Below, in pieces: positions 13,450 through 27,030 of a DNA stretch of 64,000 nucleotides; within the stretch, counting starts at the first letter, position 1, and every line of letters starts with the position of its first letter. Made by a program: the position numbers and the translations under genes. The notes beneath the pieces were generated by a model. The model did not search any database and had not been told where the DNA came from. It saw nothing but the letters and a program-made list of their open reading frames with translations. Origin of the DNA: Stomorhina lunata (taxonomy: Eukaryota > Arthropoda > Insecta > Diptera > Rhiniidae). The stretch is taken from NCBI GenBank assembly GCA_933228675.1, contig OW121743.1, forward strand, positions 59,762,081 through 59,826,080, written 5' to 3'.

Positions 13450-14508
13450 GTAGAGGATACAATAGGAATATATAAGACCCACGATTGATGATAGAAAAGG
13501 AATATATAAGACCTACGATTGAGGATAGAAAAGAAATATATAAGACCCACGATTGAGGATAGAAAAGGAATATATAAGACCCACGATTAAGGATAGAAAA
13601 GGAAAATATAAGACTCACGCTTGAGGATAGAAAGGGAATATATAACCCCCCACGATTGAGGATAGAAAAGGAATATATAAGACCCACGATTGAGGATAGA
13701 AAAGGAATATAAGACCCACGATTGAGGATAGAAAAGGAATATATAAGACCCACGATTGAGGATAGAAAAGGAATATATAAGACCCACGATTGAGGATAGA
13801 AAAGGAATATATAAGACCCACGATTGAGGATAGAAAAGGAATATATAAGACCCACGATTGAGGATAGAAAAGGAATATATAAGACCCACGATTGAGGATA
13901 GAAAAGGAAGATATAAGACCCACGATTGAGGATAGAAAAGGAATATATAAGACCCACGATTGAGGATAGAAAAGGAATATATAAGACCCACGATTGAGGA
14001 TAGAAAAGGAATATAAGACCCACGATTGAGGATAGAAAAGGAATATATAAGACCCACGATTGAGGATAGAAAAGGAATATATAAGACCCACTATTGAGGA
14101 TAGAAAAGGAATATTTAAGACCCACGATTGAGGATAGAAAAGGAATATTTAAGACCCACGATTGAGGATACAAAAGGAATATATAAGACCCACGATTGAG
14201 GATACAAAAGGAATATATAAAAACCATGATTGTGAATACAAAAGGAATATATAAGACCCAGTATTGAGGATACGAAAGGAATATTTAAGACCCACGATTA
14301 AGGATACAATAGGAATATTTATGACCCACGATTGAGGTTACAATATGATTATATAAGACCCACGATTGAGGATACAATAGGAATATACAAGACCCACGAT
14401 TGAGGATACAATTTTAATGTATAAGACCCACGATTGAGGATACATTTGGAATATATGAACCCACGATTGAAGATACAATTGGAATATATAATCCACGATT
14501 GAGCAAAG
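13450..14508 (+). repeat. 34-bp satellite, block 4 (forward)
   Basis: About 31 nearly identical 34-bp units in which the block 3 motif GATAGAATTGG becomes GATAGAAAAGG, followed by AATATATAAGACCCACGATT. Homogeneity is highest at 13680-14100, which suggests recent local amplification. Both edges contain diverged units closer to block 3. Confidence 0.94.
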
Positions 14509-14529
14509 TAACATATTTATTTAATTACA

Positions 14530-15560
14530 AATTACTTTTGTGCATAGTCAAATTCTTCTTTAATTAAGCTTTTAATTAGATAAATCATAGTTTTAATCAT
14601 AGATTTTATTTAGTCTAATTATTTTTTTAATTGTAGCTCATATTTTAGCCACAATGAAAGGCTTTAATTAGTCTAATTACTTCTTTAATTGGTCTTATTT
14701 AGTCCAATTAAATCCTTAATCGTAGGTCTTATTTAGTCCAATTCAATCCTTAATCGTAGGTCTTATTTAGTCCAATTATATCCTAAATCGTAGGTCTTAT
14801 TTAGTCCAATTATATTCTTAATCGTAGGTCTTATTTAGTCCATTTATATCCTCAATCGTAGGTCTTATTTAGTCCAATTATATCCTTAATCGTAGGTGTT
14901 ATTTAGTCCAACTATATCCTTAATCGTAGGTCTTATTTAAGCCAATTATATCCTTAATCGTAGGTCTTATTTGGTCCAATTATATCCATAATCGTAGGTC
15001 TTATTTAGTCCAATTATATCCATAATCGTAGGTCTTATTTAGTCCAATTATATGCTTAATCGTAGGTCTTATTTAGTCCAATTATATCCTTAATCGTAGG
15101 TCTTATTTAGTCTAATTATATCCTCAATCGTTGGTCTTATTTACTCTAATTATATCCTCAATCGTTGGTCTTATTTAGTCTAATTATATCCTCAATCGTT
15201 GGTCTTATTTAGTCCAATTATATCCTTAATCGTCAGTGTTATTTAGTCCAATCATATCCTTAATCGTAGAGGTCTTATATAAGCCAATTATATCTTTAAT
15301 CGTATGTCTTATTTAGTCCAATCACATATTTAATCGTTCATCTTATTTTAGTCAAATTTCTACGATAATTAATAAGTGTAATTATGTCTTTAATCGGAGA
15401 TTTTATTTATCCAATGTCATATGAATACAGTCAATCGAAGGTCTTATTTAATTCAATTACATTCCCAATCTTTGCTCAATTTAATCCAATTACATGATCA
15501 ATCGTATGTCTTATAGGAGCTTCAATCGTTGTACTGTTATAGTTAAATCTTTGGTCTTAT
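14530..15560 (-). repeat. 34-bp satellite, block 5 (inverted)
   Basis: Units of 34 bp read AATCGTAGGTCTTATTTAGT then CCAATTATATCCTT. The reverse complement is TACGATTAAGG...TTGGACT, the same family as blocks 1-4 in the opposite direction. Order decays towards 15.5 kb. Confidence 0.9.
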
Positions 15561-16475
15561 CATTCATTGTTAATCATATGTCATATTCAATTATATTCCG
15601 TAAATCTTCCAAGTTTTCTTTTTGTAATAATACAATAATAAACGACCCGAATGAACTTGCCATTCATTTCACTTCAAGTCAATCTTCATTTAAATATTTA
15701 CTTTTTATATATGTATATTTACTCTAAAAAGCCAACAAATCAATAGATTTATTGACGTCATTGATGTCGGGGTTTGAAGGCAACATAAACTGAAACAGTT
15801 TCCCATTTCCAACTGACACTCAACTAAAAAAAGGGACAAAATAACATTTAAAAAGAAATTAAAACTAAATAAATTGTTTGGACAATCAATGTCAATTTGT
15901 TTATGCCACCAAACACTTGAAATCAAATGAAATGTTTTATTTTAGACATTATTAACATTTAATTTAAGTGTTAGGACAATAAACTATTTTTCGTGTCCAC
16001 TCTTTAAAAAAAAACCATCAAATGTAGAAGAAGTGCTCTAGAGTGTTGGCATTTAGTTTGTTTATCTAAATGTTTTCATATTTGTTTATTTCTCCAAAAT
16101 ACAATTTAAATATTTTCGTTTCTTTTGCTTATAAATAGACAGTGAGAGGTAGCCGTCGATGTAGTAGCATCATGATAACCCTGACCTCTGTCTCCTTTGC
16201 ATTCTATAGGAATTTTTGCCTGTATTATATGTCTATCTATCTGCTTTCTTTTGTTCGTTCGCTGGCCGTTCATGTCGGTCGTTGTCATGAAAGTGATAAA
16301 AATATAAATTATTGCAGCTTTTGGGATTTTTTTTGCACTTTTCCAAAGATTATAATTTATAGTCTTTATTGTATGAGTTTTAAATATATTTTCAATTTAC
16401 TATAGGAAATTCGCTGCTAAAATCGAACATGAAAACGACCGTTTTTTTTTTTCCAGAAACGTAGAATTTTTTTGC
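15561..16475. other. Unique AT-rich spacer
   Basis: No gene recognised. Overlapping open frames at 16106-16405 on both strands give peptides of no known family. Confidence 0.5.
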
Positions 16476-16479
16476 GGCG

Positions 16480-19400
16480 AACTCTAAACGTAGTCTAATT
16501 ATAAACTTAAACATAGATCTTTTTCCGACAAATTAAGCTTCAAATTACAGTTTCTTGAGCATAAGTCTTTGGTATTATCTACCAACTGGAATGGCCGATC
16601 TCTAGTAATAATTTTGTCTAAATTACATTTTTAATCATCGCATTTATTTTGTTCAATTACGGGTTTAATTTAAGAAAATAATTAGTTCAATTAGAGCTTT
16701 AATCGTAGTTTTTATTTAGTCCCATTAAATCCCTAATCGTATATCTTATTTACATAGTATTTATTAGTCCAATCAAGCTTTAACCGTATGTTTTTTCGAG
16801 CAATTAAAGCTGCAATAATTACCTAATTACTTAGGCCATAATAAGTCCTACTACTGCCTTTTAGTATTACATTATAAATTTATCTATTATATTTTAAATT
16901 ATTTAAAATATTGTTCCAATCGCTGGTCTTAATTAGTCCAAATATCGCTCTAATCGTAGGTCTTGATTAGTCTAATTAGTCGCTACAATCGTAGTTGTTA
17001 ATTTTTCCAAATTATATAGGAGAAAATTAGTCTAACAATTTTAGGTCTGATTTAGTCCAAATATCGCCTTAATCGTAGGGTCAATTAGTCTAGATATTGA
17101 TGAATTCGTTGTTCTTAATTGCTGTAAATATTGTCCAAATATATCAGGTCTAAATATCCTTCTTATTATTGTTCTTAATTAGTTTAAATATCGCTCCAAT
17201 TGTAAGGTTAATTAATCCAAATATCGCTGTAATCGTAGGTCTTAATTAGTCCAAGTATCGCTCCAATCGTAGGTCTTAATTAGTTCAAGTATCGCTTTAA
17301 TCATTAGTCTTAATTAGTTGAATCATTAGTCTAAATATCGTTCCATTCGTATGTATTAACTAGTCGAAATATCGCTCCAATCATTGGTCCAATGAAGCTT
17401 TAATCGTAAGGTTTTTTTGAGCAATTAAAGCTGCAATAAAATTTTTTGTTAATTGCTCAAAATATTATAAGAGTTAATTAGTTCAAATATATCAGTTCTA
17501 AATATCGTTCTTATTATTGTTTTTAATTAGTTTAAATATCGCTCCAATCGTAAGGTTAATTAGTTCAAATATTGCTGCAATCGTAGGTCTTAATTAGTTC
17601 AAGTATCGCCTTAATCATTAATTTTAATTAGTCAAAATATCGCTCCAATGGTATGTATTGACTAGTCGAAATATCGCTCCAATCGTAGGTCTAAATTAGT
17701 CCAAGTATCGTTCCAATCGTAGGTCTTTATTAGCTTAAGTATCGCTTGAATCATTAGTCCTAATTCGTGTAAATATCGCTCCAATCGTATGTATTACCTA
17801 GTCGAAATATCGCTTAAATATCACTTCAATCATAGTTTTTAATTAGTCCAAATATCCCTCCAATCGTAGGTGTAAATTAGCACAAGTATAGCTCCAATCG
17901 TAGATCTTAATTAGTTCAAGTATCGCTTTAATCATTAATCTTAATTAGTCCAAATATCGCTTGAATCATTAGTCTTAAGTAGTCCAAATATCGCTCCAAT
18001 CGTATGTCTTAACTAGTCGAAATATCGCTTAAATATCACTTCAATCATAGTTTTTAATTAGTCCAAATTTCGCTCCAATCGTAGGTGTAAATTAGTCCAA
18101 GTATCGCTTCAATCGTGGGTCTTAATAAGTCCAAATATCGCTCTAATCGTATGTATTAACTAGTCCAAATATCGCTCCAATCGTAGGTATTATCTCGTTC
18201 AAATTTCGCTCCAACTGTTGGTCTTAACTAGTCTTAATAGCACTCTAATCGTAGGTATTTATTAGTCCATTCATAGCCTTAGGCATATTTCTTATTACAT
18301 CTTTAGTGGCAGGTGTTAATTAGTCCATATATCGCTCCAATTGTAGGTCTCTATTGGTCTAATTATAGCCTAGCTCATATTTTTTATTATCACTTCAACC
18401 GTAGGTCTTAATTAGTTCTCCAATCGTAGGTCTTTATGAGTCCAATTATAGCCTCAGGCATATTTATTATTTTAACTTCAATTGTAGTTGTTAATTAGTC
18501 CAAATATTCCTCTAATCGTAGGTCTTTATTAGTTTAATTTTTGCCTAAGGAATATTTATTATTTTAATTTCAGTCGGAGATCACAATTAGTCCAAATATC
18601 TCTTAATCGTTGGTCTTAATTAGTCAAACTATAGTCTAAATATCGCTCCAATCGTAGGGGTTTATTAACTCAATTATAGCCTTAGACATGTTTATTATTT
18701 TAACTTTAATCGTGGGTGTTAATTAGTCCAAATATTGCTCAAATCGTAGGTCTTTGTTATTCTAATTATATCATCAGGCATATTTATTATTTTAACTTCA
18801 GTCGGAGTCCAAATATCGCTTAATCGTAAGTCTTAATTAGTCCAACTATAGTCTTAGTCATATTTAAGAATATAACATAAATCGTAAGTCCCAATTAATA
18901 CAAATATCGCTCTAATCGTAGGAGTTTATTAGTCCATTTATAGCCATAGGCATATTTCTTATTATCATTTCAATCTAAGGTCTTAATTAGTCCAAATATC
19001 TTTCTAATTGTTGGTCTTTGTTAGTTCCATTATTGCCTCGGGCATATTTATTATTTTAACTTTAATCATTGGTATTAATCAGTCTAAATATCGCTCTAAT
19101 CGTATTTATTTATAAGTCCAATTATAGCCTCAGGCATATTTACAATTTTAACTTCAATCGTTGGTCTTAATTAGTCCAAATATCGGTTTTATCGTAGGTC
19201 TCTGTTAGTCCAATTATAGCCTTATTCATATTTATTATTTTAACTTCAGTCGGAGGTCGTAATTAGTCCAAATATCGCTCTTATTAGGCATTAATTAAAT
19301 AGTATTATAGATTAATTCATATTTCGTGATTAGTCTAATTATGTCCTTAATTTCATGTGATTAGTAAAGCTACAATTGAAACCCCAATTAATTGGGCAAT

Positions 19401-20780
19401 AGGTCTTCTATCGCATTTATTAATTAGATAAATTAAATTATAGTTAATTAGTTCAATTAGTCCCCAATCATAGGTCTTAATTTATCTCATAATAACTTTA
19501 AACGATAGCTTTGGTTTGTTATGTATTAACTTTAATCATACAACTAATTAAAGCTTTAAACGAAGTAGCGAATATGTCTAATTACATTTTTAATCGTAGA
19601 AATTGTTCATTACATTAGCAATTGTATGTATTATATATTTAATCATTAGTCGTAATTAATAATAATTGTATTAAAGCTTCATCCGTTATCCAATGGTTCC
19701 AATCGTGACCCTTAATTGTCCAAATAAATCATTAATTAGTCTAAATATAGATTTGATTACAGGCCTTAAAGAGTTTAATGATAATTTTAGCCATGCAAAT
19801 AATTACTGTTTTAATATTAGAACTCTGTATACCATTAATTATGGATTTAATTACGGCCTCAATCGCACTTAATTGTTTTAATTATAGCTTCAATCATAGA
19901 ACTTAATACAGCTTTAATCGTACTTATTAATTAGTTCAATTTTGGCTTTAATCGTAGCTGTTAATTAGTCCAATTGAAGCTTTAATCGTTGCTGTCATCC
20001 GTTATCCAATCGTAAGTTTTATTGTAGCATCAATACTAGAACTTATTTCAGCTATAATCGTAGCTATTAATTATTCAAATAAATCTTTAATTAATCTAAT
20101 TAGAGGTTTAATTGGAGGCCTTAATTAGTTAAATTATAATTTTAGTCATGCGAATTATTACAGTATCAATATCAGAACTCAATTGAACTATTTAAGTCGT
20201 TAATTATAGATTTAATTATGGCTTCAATTGCACTTAATTGTTTCAGCAATAGTTTCAATCATAGAACTTAATACAGTTTTGATCGTACTTATTAATTAGT
20301 TAAATTTTTGGCTTTAATCACAGCTGTCTTTTAGCTTTAATCGCAGCTATCATTTAACTTTAATCGTTGCTATTACTTAGTTCAATTGAAGCTTTATTCG
20401 TAGCTGTCATCCGTTATCCAATCGTAGGTTTTATTGTAGCTTCTATACTAGAACTTATTACAGCTTCAATCGTAGCCTTTAATTACCTAAATAAATCTTT
20501 AATTAGTCCAATTATAGATTTAATTGCATTGCTAAAATCATAATTTTAGTCATGCAAATTATTACTGTTTAATATAAGAACTAATTGAATTATTTATATC
20601 GTTAATTATGGATTTAATTACAGCTTCAATCGAACTTAATTGTTTAAGTTATAGCTTGATTCATGGAAACTTATTAATTAGTTAAATTTAAGCTCTAATC
20701 GTAGCTTGTCATTTAGCTGTTAATTAGTTCAACTGAAGTTTTAATCGCGGCTGTCAATTAGTTCAATTAAAGCTTTAGTA
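16480..20780 (-). repeat. 34-bp satellite, block 6 (inverted, diverged)
   Basis: Older inverted units recur around AATCGTAGGTCTTAATTAGT and CCAAATATCGCTCC, with longer composite periods (for example CAGGCATATTTATTATTTTA every ~100-130 bp at 18430-19250). After 19.3 kb the copies are weakly ordered. A stray remnant of the family lies at ~23390-23460. Confidence 0.85.
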
Positions 20781-20781
20781 T

Positions 20782-21330
20782 GAAACACAATTGGAACGAA
20801 CGACCAATTTTTCGGAACGAATATTCATCGTTAGAAATATAACATATGGGCTTATATGAGTGTGCTCACAATTGATGCGTACGGCGAAATTCGTCGTGCG
20901 TACCGAACAGTGCGATAGGTTTATTTCTATTTCATACGCAGACGAACGACTACTAAACTGGATTGGAGTGGCTGTATTTCAACTTCTGTTGTAAAATATT
21001 AGAATTTATATGTGTTCTTGTTAAATATGGTCACCTTATAAAATGTAAACAAAAAATTATTTATTTAAAATTAAATTATTTAAATGTAAAAATCTTGTGT
21101 AATTAAGAATAAATAAAAAAATAAAGAACAAAATAAAAAAATTGCAAATTTTGTGAGTGCGCGATATGTCCGAAAGTGTAAGTAATTTGTGCAAATACAA
21201 AATCAACAAAAATGGCGCCAACAACGTTTATTCGTCCCAAATGTGTTCAGTATACGAATGTACAAGACGAATTTTCAAAGCCGAATTCGTCGTGCTGGAC
21301 GAAATTAGTCATTCGTCCCAATTGTGTTTC
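20782..21330. mobile_element. Non-autonomous TIR DNA transposon
   Basis: Inverted ends: GAAACACAATTGGAACGAAC on the left and GAAACACAATTGGGACGAAT on the right (reverse strand), each followed by GACYAATTT, about 29 bp in all. Length ~549 bp. Inside are TTCGTCGTGC-type blocks in both orientations. No transposase. The target duplication is unclear (TA possible). It separates satellite block 6 from the 11-bp array region. Confidence 0.65.
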
Positions 21331-22055
21331 TACCTTTATGGCAGGTTCTTCTAACTAATGTGATTTCTAGTGCGAACGTTTTGAAGGCAGACGGGTTCGT
21401 CTGAAATTGAGTTCTTATAAAGTATTCGTCTAGCTTACGTTATGTTACGTTGTGCTTTTTCTCTTTCCAAATTGCTTGGCTGCAAATATATCTCAATTCA
21501 AAAGCTTTTTCATTTTTCCATACAAAATTTTTAATTAAAAATGAAAAAGGTAACAATTTATTTTTTATGTCAAAAAAATAACTCAAAATGTAAAATTTTT
21601 TTTGTAGTATTTTAGAAATTGTTGGTAAATCTCGGACAGATAACCAATATTTCTTCGCCTTTGCAAGATCAAAAGCAAGTATAGATGTTAGCGACTTGCT
21701 GAGCGGATTTTTCTAATCAGTGCAATACCTACCAATCAGTACCTTCTCCACCAAATGAAAGAAAAATTTCTACCAAAACGAAATATCGTCTTTGACCGTT
21801 TCGGGAGCCCTTTTGGGGCTAAAGTAACTCTATTCTATGACTTTTACGAAGAGGAACTCTTTGCACATGACTCTTTGCCATGACTCTTTGCCATTAAAAG
21901 CCAGAACAACGCCTTCAACTGATAATTTGTTTCATATTTCAGGAGCCTTACATTACAGGGTTTTATGATGAAGGGTTTCTCCATAGTCGATAAATATACG
22001 ATATCATGATAGACTTTTTCATACTGTTTTTGTAATATGTGTCAACTTTCTAGAT
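21331..22055. other. Unique spacer
   Basis: No gene or repeat recognised; includes a stretch near 21640-21900 of somewhat higher GC without an open frame. Confidence 0.5.
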
Positions 22056-22718
22056 AAGTTCCAGTTTAATTCTAGTTCAGTTCTAGTTCTGTTCTAGTTC
22101 TGTTCTAGTTCTGTTCTAGTTCAGTTCTAGTTCAGTTCTAGTTCAATTCTAGTTCAGTTCTAGTTCAGTTCTAGTTCAGTTCTAGTTCAGATCTAGTTCA
22201 GTTCTAGTTCAGTTCTAGTTCAGTTCTAGTTCAGTTCTAGTTCAGTTCTAGTTCAGTTCTAGTTCAGTTCTAGTTCAGTTCTAGTTCAGTTCTAGTTCAG
22301 TTCTAGTTCAGTTCTAGTTCAGTTCTAGTTCAGTTCTAGTTCTAGTTCAGTTCAAGTTCAGTTCTAGTTCAGTTCTAGTTCAGTTCTAGTTCAGTTCTAG
22401 TTCAGTTCTAGTTCAGTTCTAGTTCAGTTCTAGTTCAGTTCTAGTTCAGTTCTAGTTCAGTTCTAGTTCAGTTCTAGTTCAGTTCTAGTTCAGTTCTAGT
22501 TCAGTTCTAGTTCAGTTCTAGTTCAGTTCTAGTTCAGTTCTAGTTCAGTTCTAGTTCAGTTCTAGTTCAGTTCTAGTTCAGTTCTAGTTCAGTTCTAGTT
22601 CAGTTCTAGTTCAGTTCTAGTTCAGTTCTAGTTCAGTTCTAGTTCAGTTCTAGTTCAGTTCTAGTTCAGTTCTAGTTCAGTTCTAGTTCAGTTCTAGTTC
22701 AGTTCTAGTTCAGTTCTT
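22056..22718. repeat. 11-bp satellite (CTAGTTCAGTT)n
   Basis: About 60 nearly perfect copies of the 11-bp unit CTAGTTCAGTT. The first few copies read TTCTGTT instead of TTCAGTT, and there is a 6-bp slip near 22340. Confidence 0.97.
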
Positions 22719-23050
22719 GGTACTTTTTATTCTAAAAGGAACTTTTTATTCTAAAAAGTACTTTTAATTGTAAAAAGTACTTTCAATTCTAAAAGGTACT
22801 TTTTTTCTAAAAGGTACTTTTTATTCTAAAATGTATTTTTATTCTAAAAGGTACTTTTTATTCTAAAAGGTACTTTTTATTCTAAAAGGTACTTTTTATT
22901 CTAAAGGTACTTTTTATTCTAAACGGTACTTTTTATTCTAAAAGGTACTTTTTATTCTAAACGGTACTTTTTATTCTAAACGGTACTTTTTATTCTAAAA
23001 GGTACTTTTTATTCTAAACGGTACTTTTTTTTCTAAAAGGTACTTTTGAT
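22719..23050. repeat. 19-bp tandem repeat
   Basis: About 17 units of GGTACTTTTTATTCTAAAA, with small length changes and a GGTACTTTTTATTCTAAAC variant in the second half. It follows the 11-bp array directly. Confidence 0.93.
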
Positions 23051-25650
23051 TATAAATAAAGTACTCTAGCAAACATATATGTACGTTTTATACACTTTTT
23101 ATTATAATTTATTTAAAAAATATATATTTTCTTAATAAATATTCATTATTTCTATAGCAAAAATTTTAAGTTAGAAAATAAAATTGTAAACGATTGATAT
23201 TTTCTGATTGTCTGTTTTTGACTCAAAGAACGTGTGAAATTCACTTAAAAGAACGATATATTTGTAAAAGCTTTTTGTTCTTACGTTTTTTACTCAATCA
23301 GAACTGACATTTTAATTACAAAAACGAAAACCAAATTTTTCTACTCATATGACGAGTGATTTGGAAAAAAACTAGATAGACAAACGGGCTATTAATCGTA
23401 GTTAGTATTAATTCCAATTACAGCTTCAATTCATGGTCTCGTGTTACTCGTAGTTTTGATCATGGCAAAAAAAATGTAAGGTATAACCGTTCTCTCTTAC
23501 AAAAAAATTTTTGAAGTAAATGCGAAATATTTGATTATGTTTTTTGTAAACAATTATAAAAGTCGTTGCCACATGTGAGAAATGGGAATATTATTATCAG
23601 GAAATTTTGAACGTATAATGTGTAATGTGTTGTAAACATTTCGTTAAAACTTATTTTATAACGTTTAGCGGATCCTGTACAAGGAAAAAAGGACTTGAGA
23701 CAATTAAATTTTGTCATAATATATTTAAAGTATTTTTGTGTAACATATTTTTTATAATTTATGTTATAGTTTCTTCAGCTTCTTTTTGGGATTGAAAATT
23801 TTATTTTCATCAAAATTTTATTTAAAAAACGTATATTCAAATATGTTCTTATAGATAGATTTTGGTGTGATCTTTTATAGTATGAGAATTAAGGGCTTTT
23901 TGAATTTCAAAAATTATACGGCATAATTTTAGAAGTTTATATCCGATATAAACTGGTATATCAAATAAACTGGTATATCAAACAAAAGATACTGAAAGTA
24001 TCATTCAAATGTTATACATTCTTCCGATTTATAAAGATTAAGAGCTCATATACTCAAAACTTATTTTTACAACCGACTTTGTTTATAAAAATGAGCATAT
24101 CTTAAAATAATATAGACATAATAATGGTCTTTTATATAATGAATTTTATACAGGATATACTGGGCTTTTATATAACATAAATCACTTGGCTCTAGCATAT
24201 GTAGCGTGTTAGTTATGACAGCGTAAATTTCACTTTTATTGAGTTAGAGTTATATAAATATACATTTTTATATTATATATAAAATGTATATATTTTTTTG
24301 TCTACATCTACAATGGTAGACGGTAGTCGTGTGGCTATGTCGACGCTTAAAAAAATGATTTCTATTTGAATGAATGTATTCTAATTTTAACAGGTTGTAG
24401 CCCGTAGCCTGCAGTCGTGATTGTGTTTATAGTATAATAGCAAACAGAAACTGGGATTTTCAAAAGTAGTATGGTAGCATAATTTGAGAAAAGAAAATAA
24501 TAATTCGATCAAACGTCAGAAAGTTAATATGGCTGACAAAAGAGAGAACGGTTATACCTTACTAATTTCTTTTATCATGGTTTTGATCATTTTTTCATTA
24601 ATCTTTCAGGTAGAGTATTCGAAAGTTCTTCATTGCTGTCACATATTTGTTGCCAACAATAAACAAAATGTTGCCAACATGTTGAGATAAAACTTGTTTA
24701 CACAAATTCACATGACAATAAAAATATTTTGATGTTTTCAGTTGTTGTTTTTTTTTTTTTTTTGTATGCAGGAGAATATGAATGAATAAATGGATGGATC
24801 GATCGATGCATTTATTCTTGACTTAAATTGACTCGAGAGTTTTTCTTTTTCAATTCTTATCAACAATGTTTGTTTTCTGTTCTACATTTGTATTATTTTG
24901 CCACTGATTTAATTTGTTTTTTTCTGTTTAACTTAAATATTTTATTTTATTTGTATTTATTTTTTGTTTCGACAACAGAATTTTCAAGAGTAAAACAAAT
25001 AAATAAAAAAGCAATTTAATCAAGATTTCTGAACTTATTTGCGGTATTGAGTATTGCTTTATATTTTATTTAATTTAATTTAATTTGTTTTGTTTCTTTA
25101 AATATTGAAAAAACAAAAATCTTTAAAAAATTATAAAATTTTTATTTAAAAGTCTTTTCACAAACTCTCGTGTCTGCAGTTCAGTCATTAAATTATTACT
25201 TTCAATTACAACTTAAAAGTGAAATCATTAAAAAACGTTTTTTTTAAGTCCGTGTAATTTTTAGTTAAAGTTTTTTTTCACTGTAATTATTTTGTCATTT
25301 TAATTTAAATTTTATTGTTTCTTTCAACACAAACTGAAAGGTTTAGAATTACTATTCAGAAAAAATATACATATACTTACCTGGAGTAATAAATGTTACC
25401 ATTTAATCATGTACAATTTGCTGCCTTTAAACAAAGCAGACATTTCAACGAATTTGAACAGAAATTTTTAAGGTAATTCTTTATTACATTATAAATCAGA
25501 GAAACCGCAAAAATCCCATAGTTTTTCAAGTAAGAGGTCCTAATTAGTCCTTTTAAAGAGTGCTCTAAATAAAATTTGTAGTTGGATTTTCTTTAATAAA
25601 AATCAAACCTTTTAATATAAAAACTCTACAAAATACGCAAATATAATGAC
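23051..25650. other. AT-rich region without recognised genes
   Basis: No gene seen. A remnant of the inverted 34-bp family lies at ~23390-23460, and tetranucleotide GATC/GATG repeats at ~24790-24810. Short open frames at 23535-23717, 24484-24690 and 24828-25019 show no known domain. Confidence 0.5.
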
Positions 25651-25652
25651 AT

Positions 25653-27030
25653 AGTACCTGGTTGACCGAGCCTTGCTCGGAGATTTATGATAAGCATTTT
25701 GAGGCAATTTTTAAAATTTGTATATATTTTATTTTATAAAATAGTAAAATAAATTTAGAGGAAATACATTGTGCAAATATTCGGTTAATTTTGAATTATT
25801 TTATTTATTTTGTCCGATCAACACATAGTTTGCATAGTTTACAGTTTAACTCATTTTGAAAAATTTTGAAAATTGGTCATACCAACAGAAACCTCCGTCG
25901 ACTCATGCGCAACAACTTTGCTAAAGATTATAGCTTGATCAAATGCACAGTTTACGATTTAATTCATTTTGAGTAGTTTTCAGTGGCGCCACCTGAAGTT
26001 GTTCATACAAACTAAGAAACCTTCGTCTGCTTATGAGTAACAACTTTGCTTATGATTATAACATGATCAAATGCACAGTTTACGATTTAATTGATTTTGA
26101 GTAATTTTCAGTGGCGCCACCTATCAGACTTTGGTCATTCCCAATAATAAACCTTCGTCGGCTTATCCGCAACAACTTTATTAAAGATTATAGCATGATT
26201 ATATGTACAGCTTACGATTAAATTGACTTTGAGTAATTTTCAGTAGCGCCACCTGTCGGAAATTATTTACACCAAATAAAAAGCCATCGCCGGCTCATAG
26301 CATGATCAAATGTACAGTTTACGATTTAATTCATTTTTAGTAATTTTCAATAGCGCCACCTAACGGAAATTAGTCTTACCAACTTTAAAACCTTCGCCGG
26401 CTTATCCGCAACATCTTCGCTAAAGAGCATAACATGATCAAATTCATAGTTTACTATTCTATAAAGAACATACATACAGAAAAACATTTATTTGCTCCAA
26501 AGTTATAACATTAATTATTTTTCCCCCCTTTTTATCCCCTAATTTAAAAAAGTTCCATATGCATATGTGGTACTTCTTGGGTACCAAATTAATTCGGCAC
26601 ATTTTATTAAAACATAATGTTCCTATTCATATTACTTTTTGAGATGTTAAGTTATCAGTTTATCCCTTTTTAACGCATTTTGGCCCCAAATCAAAAAAGT
26701 ACCAAATACGTGTTCAATATTTCTTTCACATCTATTGACTGCAGTACAAAGTTCTTTTCTATATTCTTTGGTTTAAAAAGAAGAGTGGGTTAAAAAAGTA
26801 CCAAAAAAGCTATTTGCACCCTCTTTTACCCCCTTTCGGACATAGTTTCAAAAAAGTACCAAACACCTGTTGAAAACGTAATTTTGTTTCTATACCTATT
26901 ACTTTAGGAGATATAACGTTTTCGTTTTTTCCCCGTTTTTACCCACTTAGCGGTAAAACTTCCAAAAGTCCCTTCATATTCGATCTATACGGCAAAAAAG
27001 AGCCGATTTCGAGATAGTCATTCTACATAC
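25653..27030. repeat. 1.38-kb dispersed repeat, copy A
   Basis: Starts AGTACCTGGTTGACCGAGCC, with a perfect 6-bp-stem hairpin at 25666-25680 (CCGAGC-CTT-GCTCGG). It holds about five tandem subunits of ~128 bp marked by GATCAAATGCACAGTTTACG and GTGGCGCCACCT, and ends in TTTCGAGATAGTCATT. Copy B follows directly with a start offset of 1378 bp. The layout resembles a Helitron or a non-LTR 3' end; class not settled. Confidence 0.75.

Noticed and set aside
9390..14508. CRISPR-like regular repeats
   Set aside because: The units are directly adjacent with no variable spacers, and the window is eukaryotic.
16106..16405. Overlapping open frames on both strands (60 and 87 codons)
   Set aside because: No similarity to any family I know and both strands are open over the same bases, as expected by chance.
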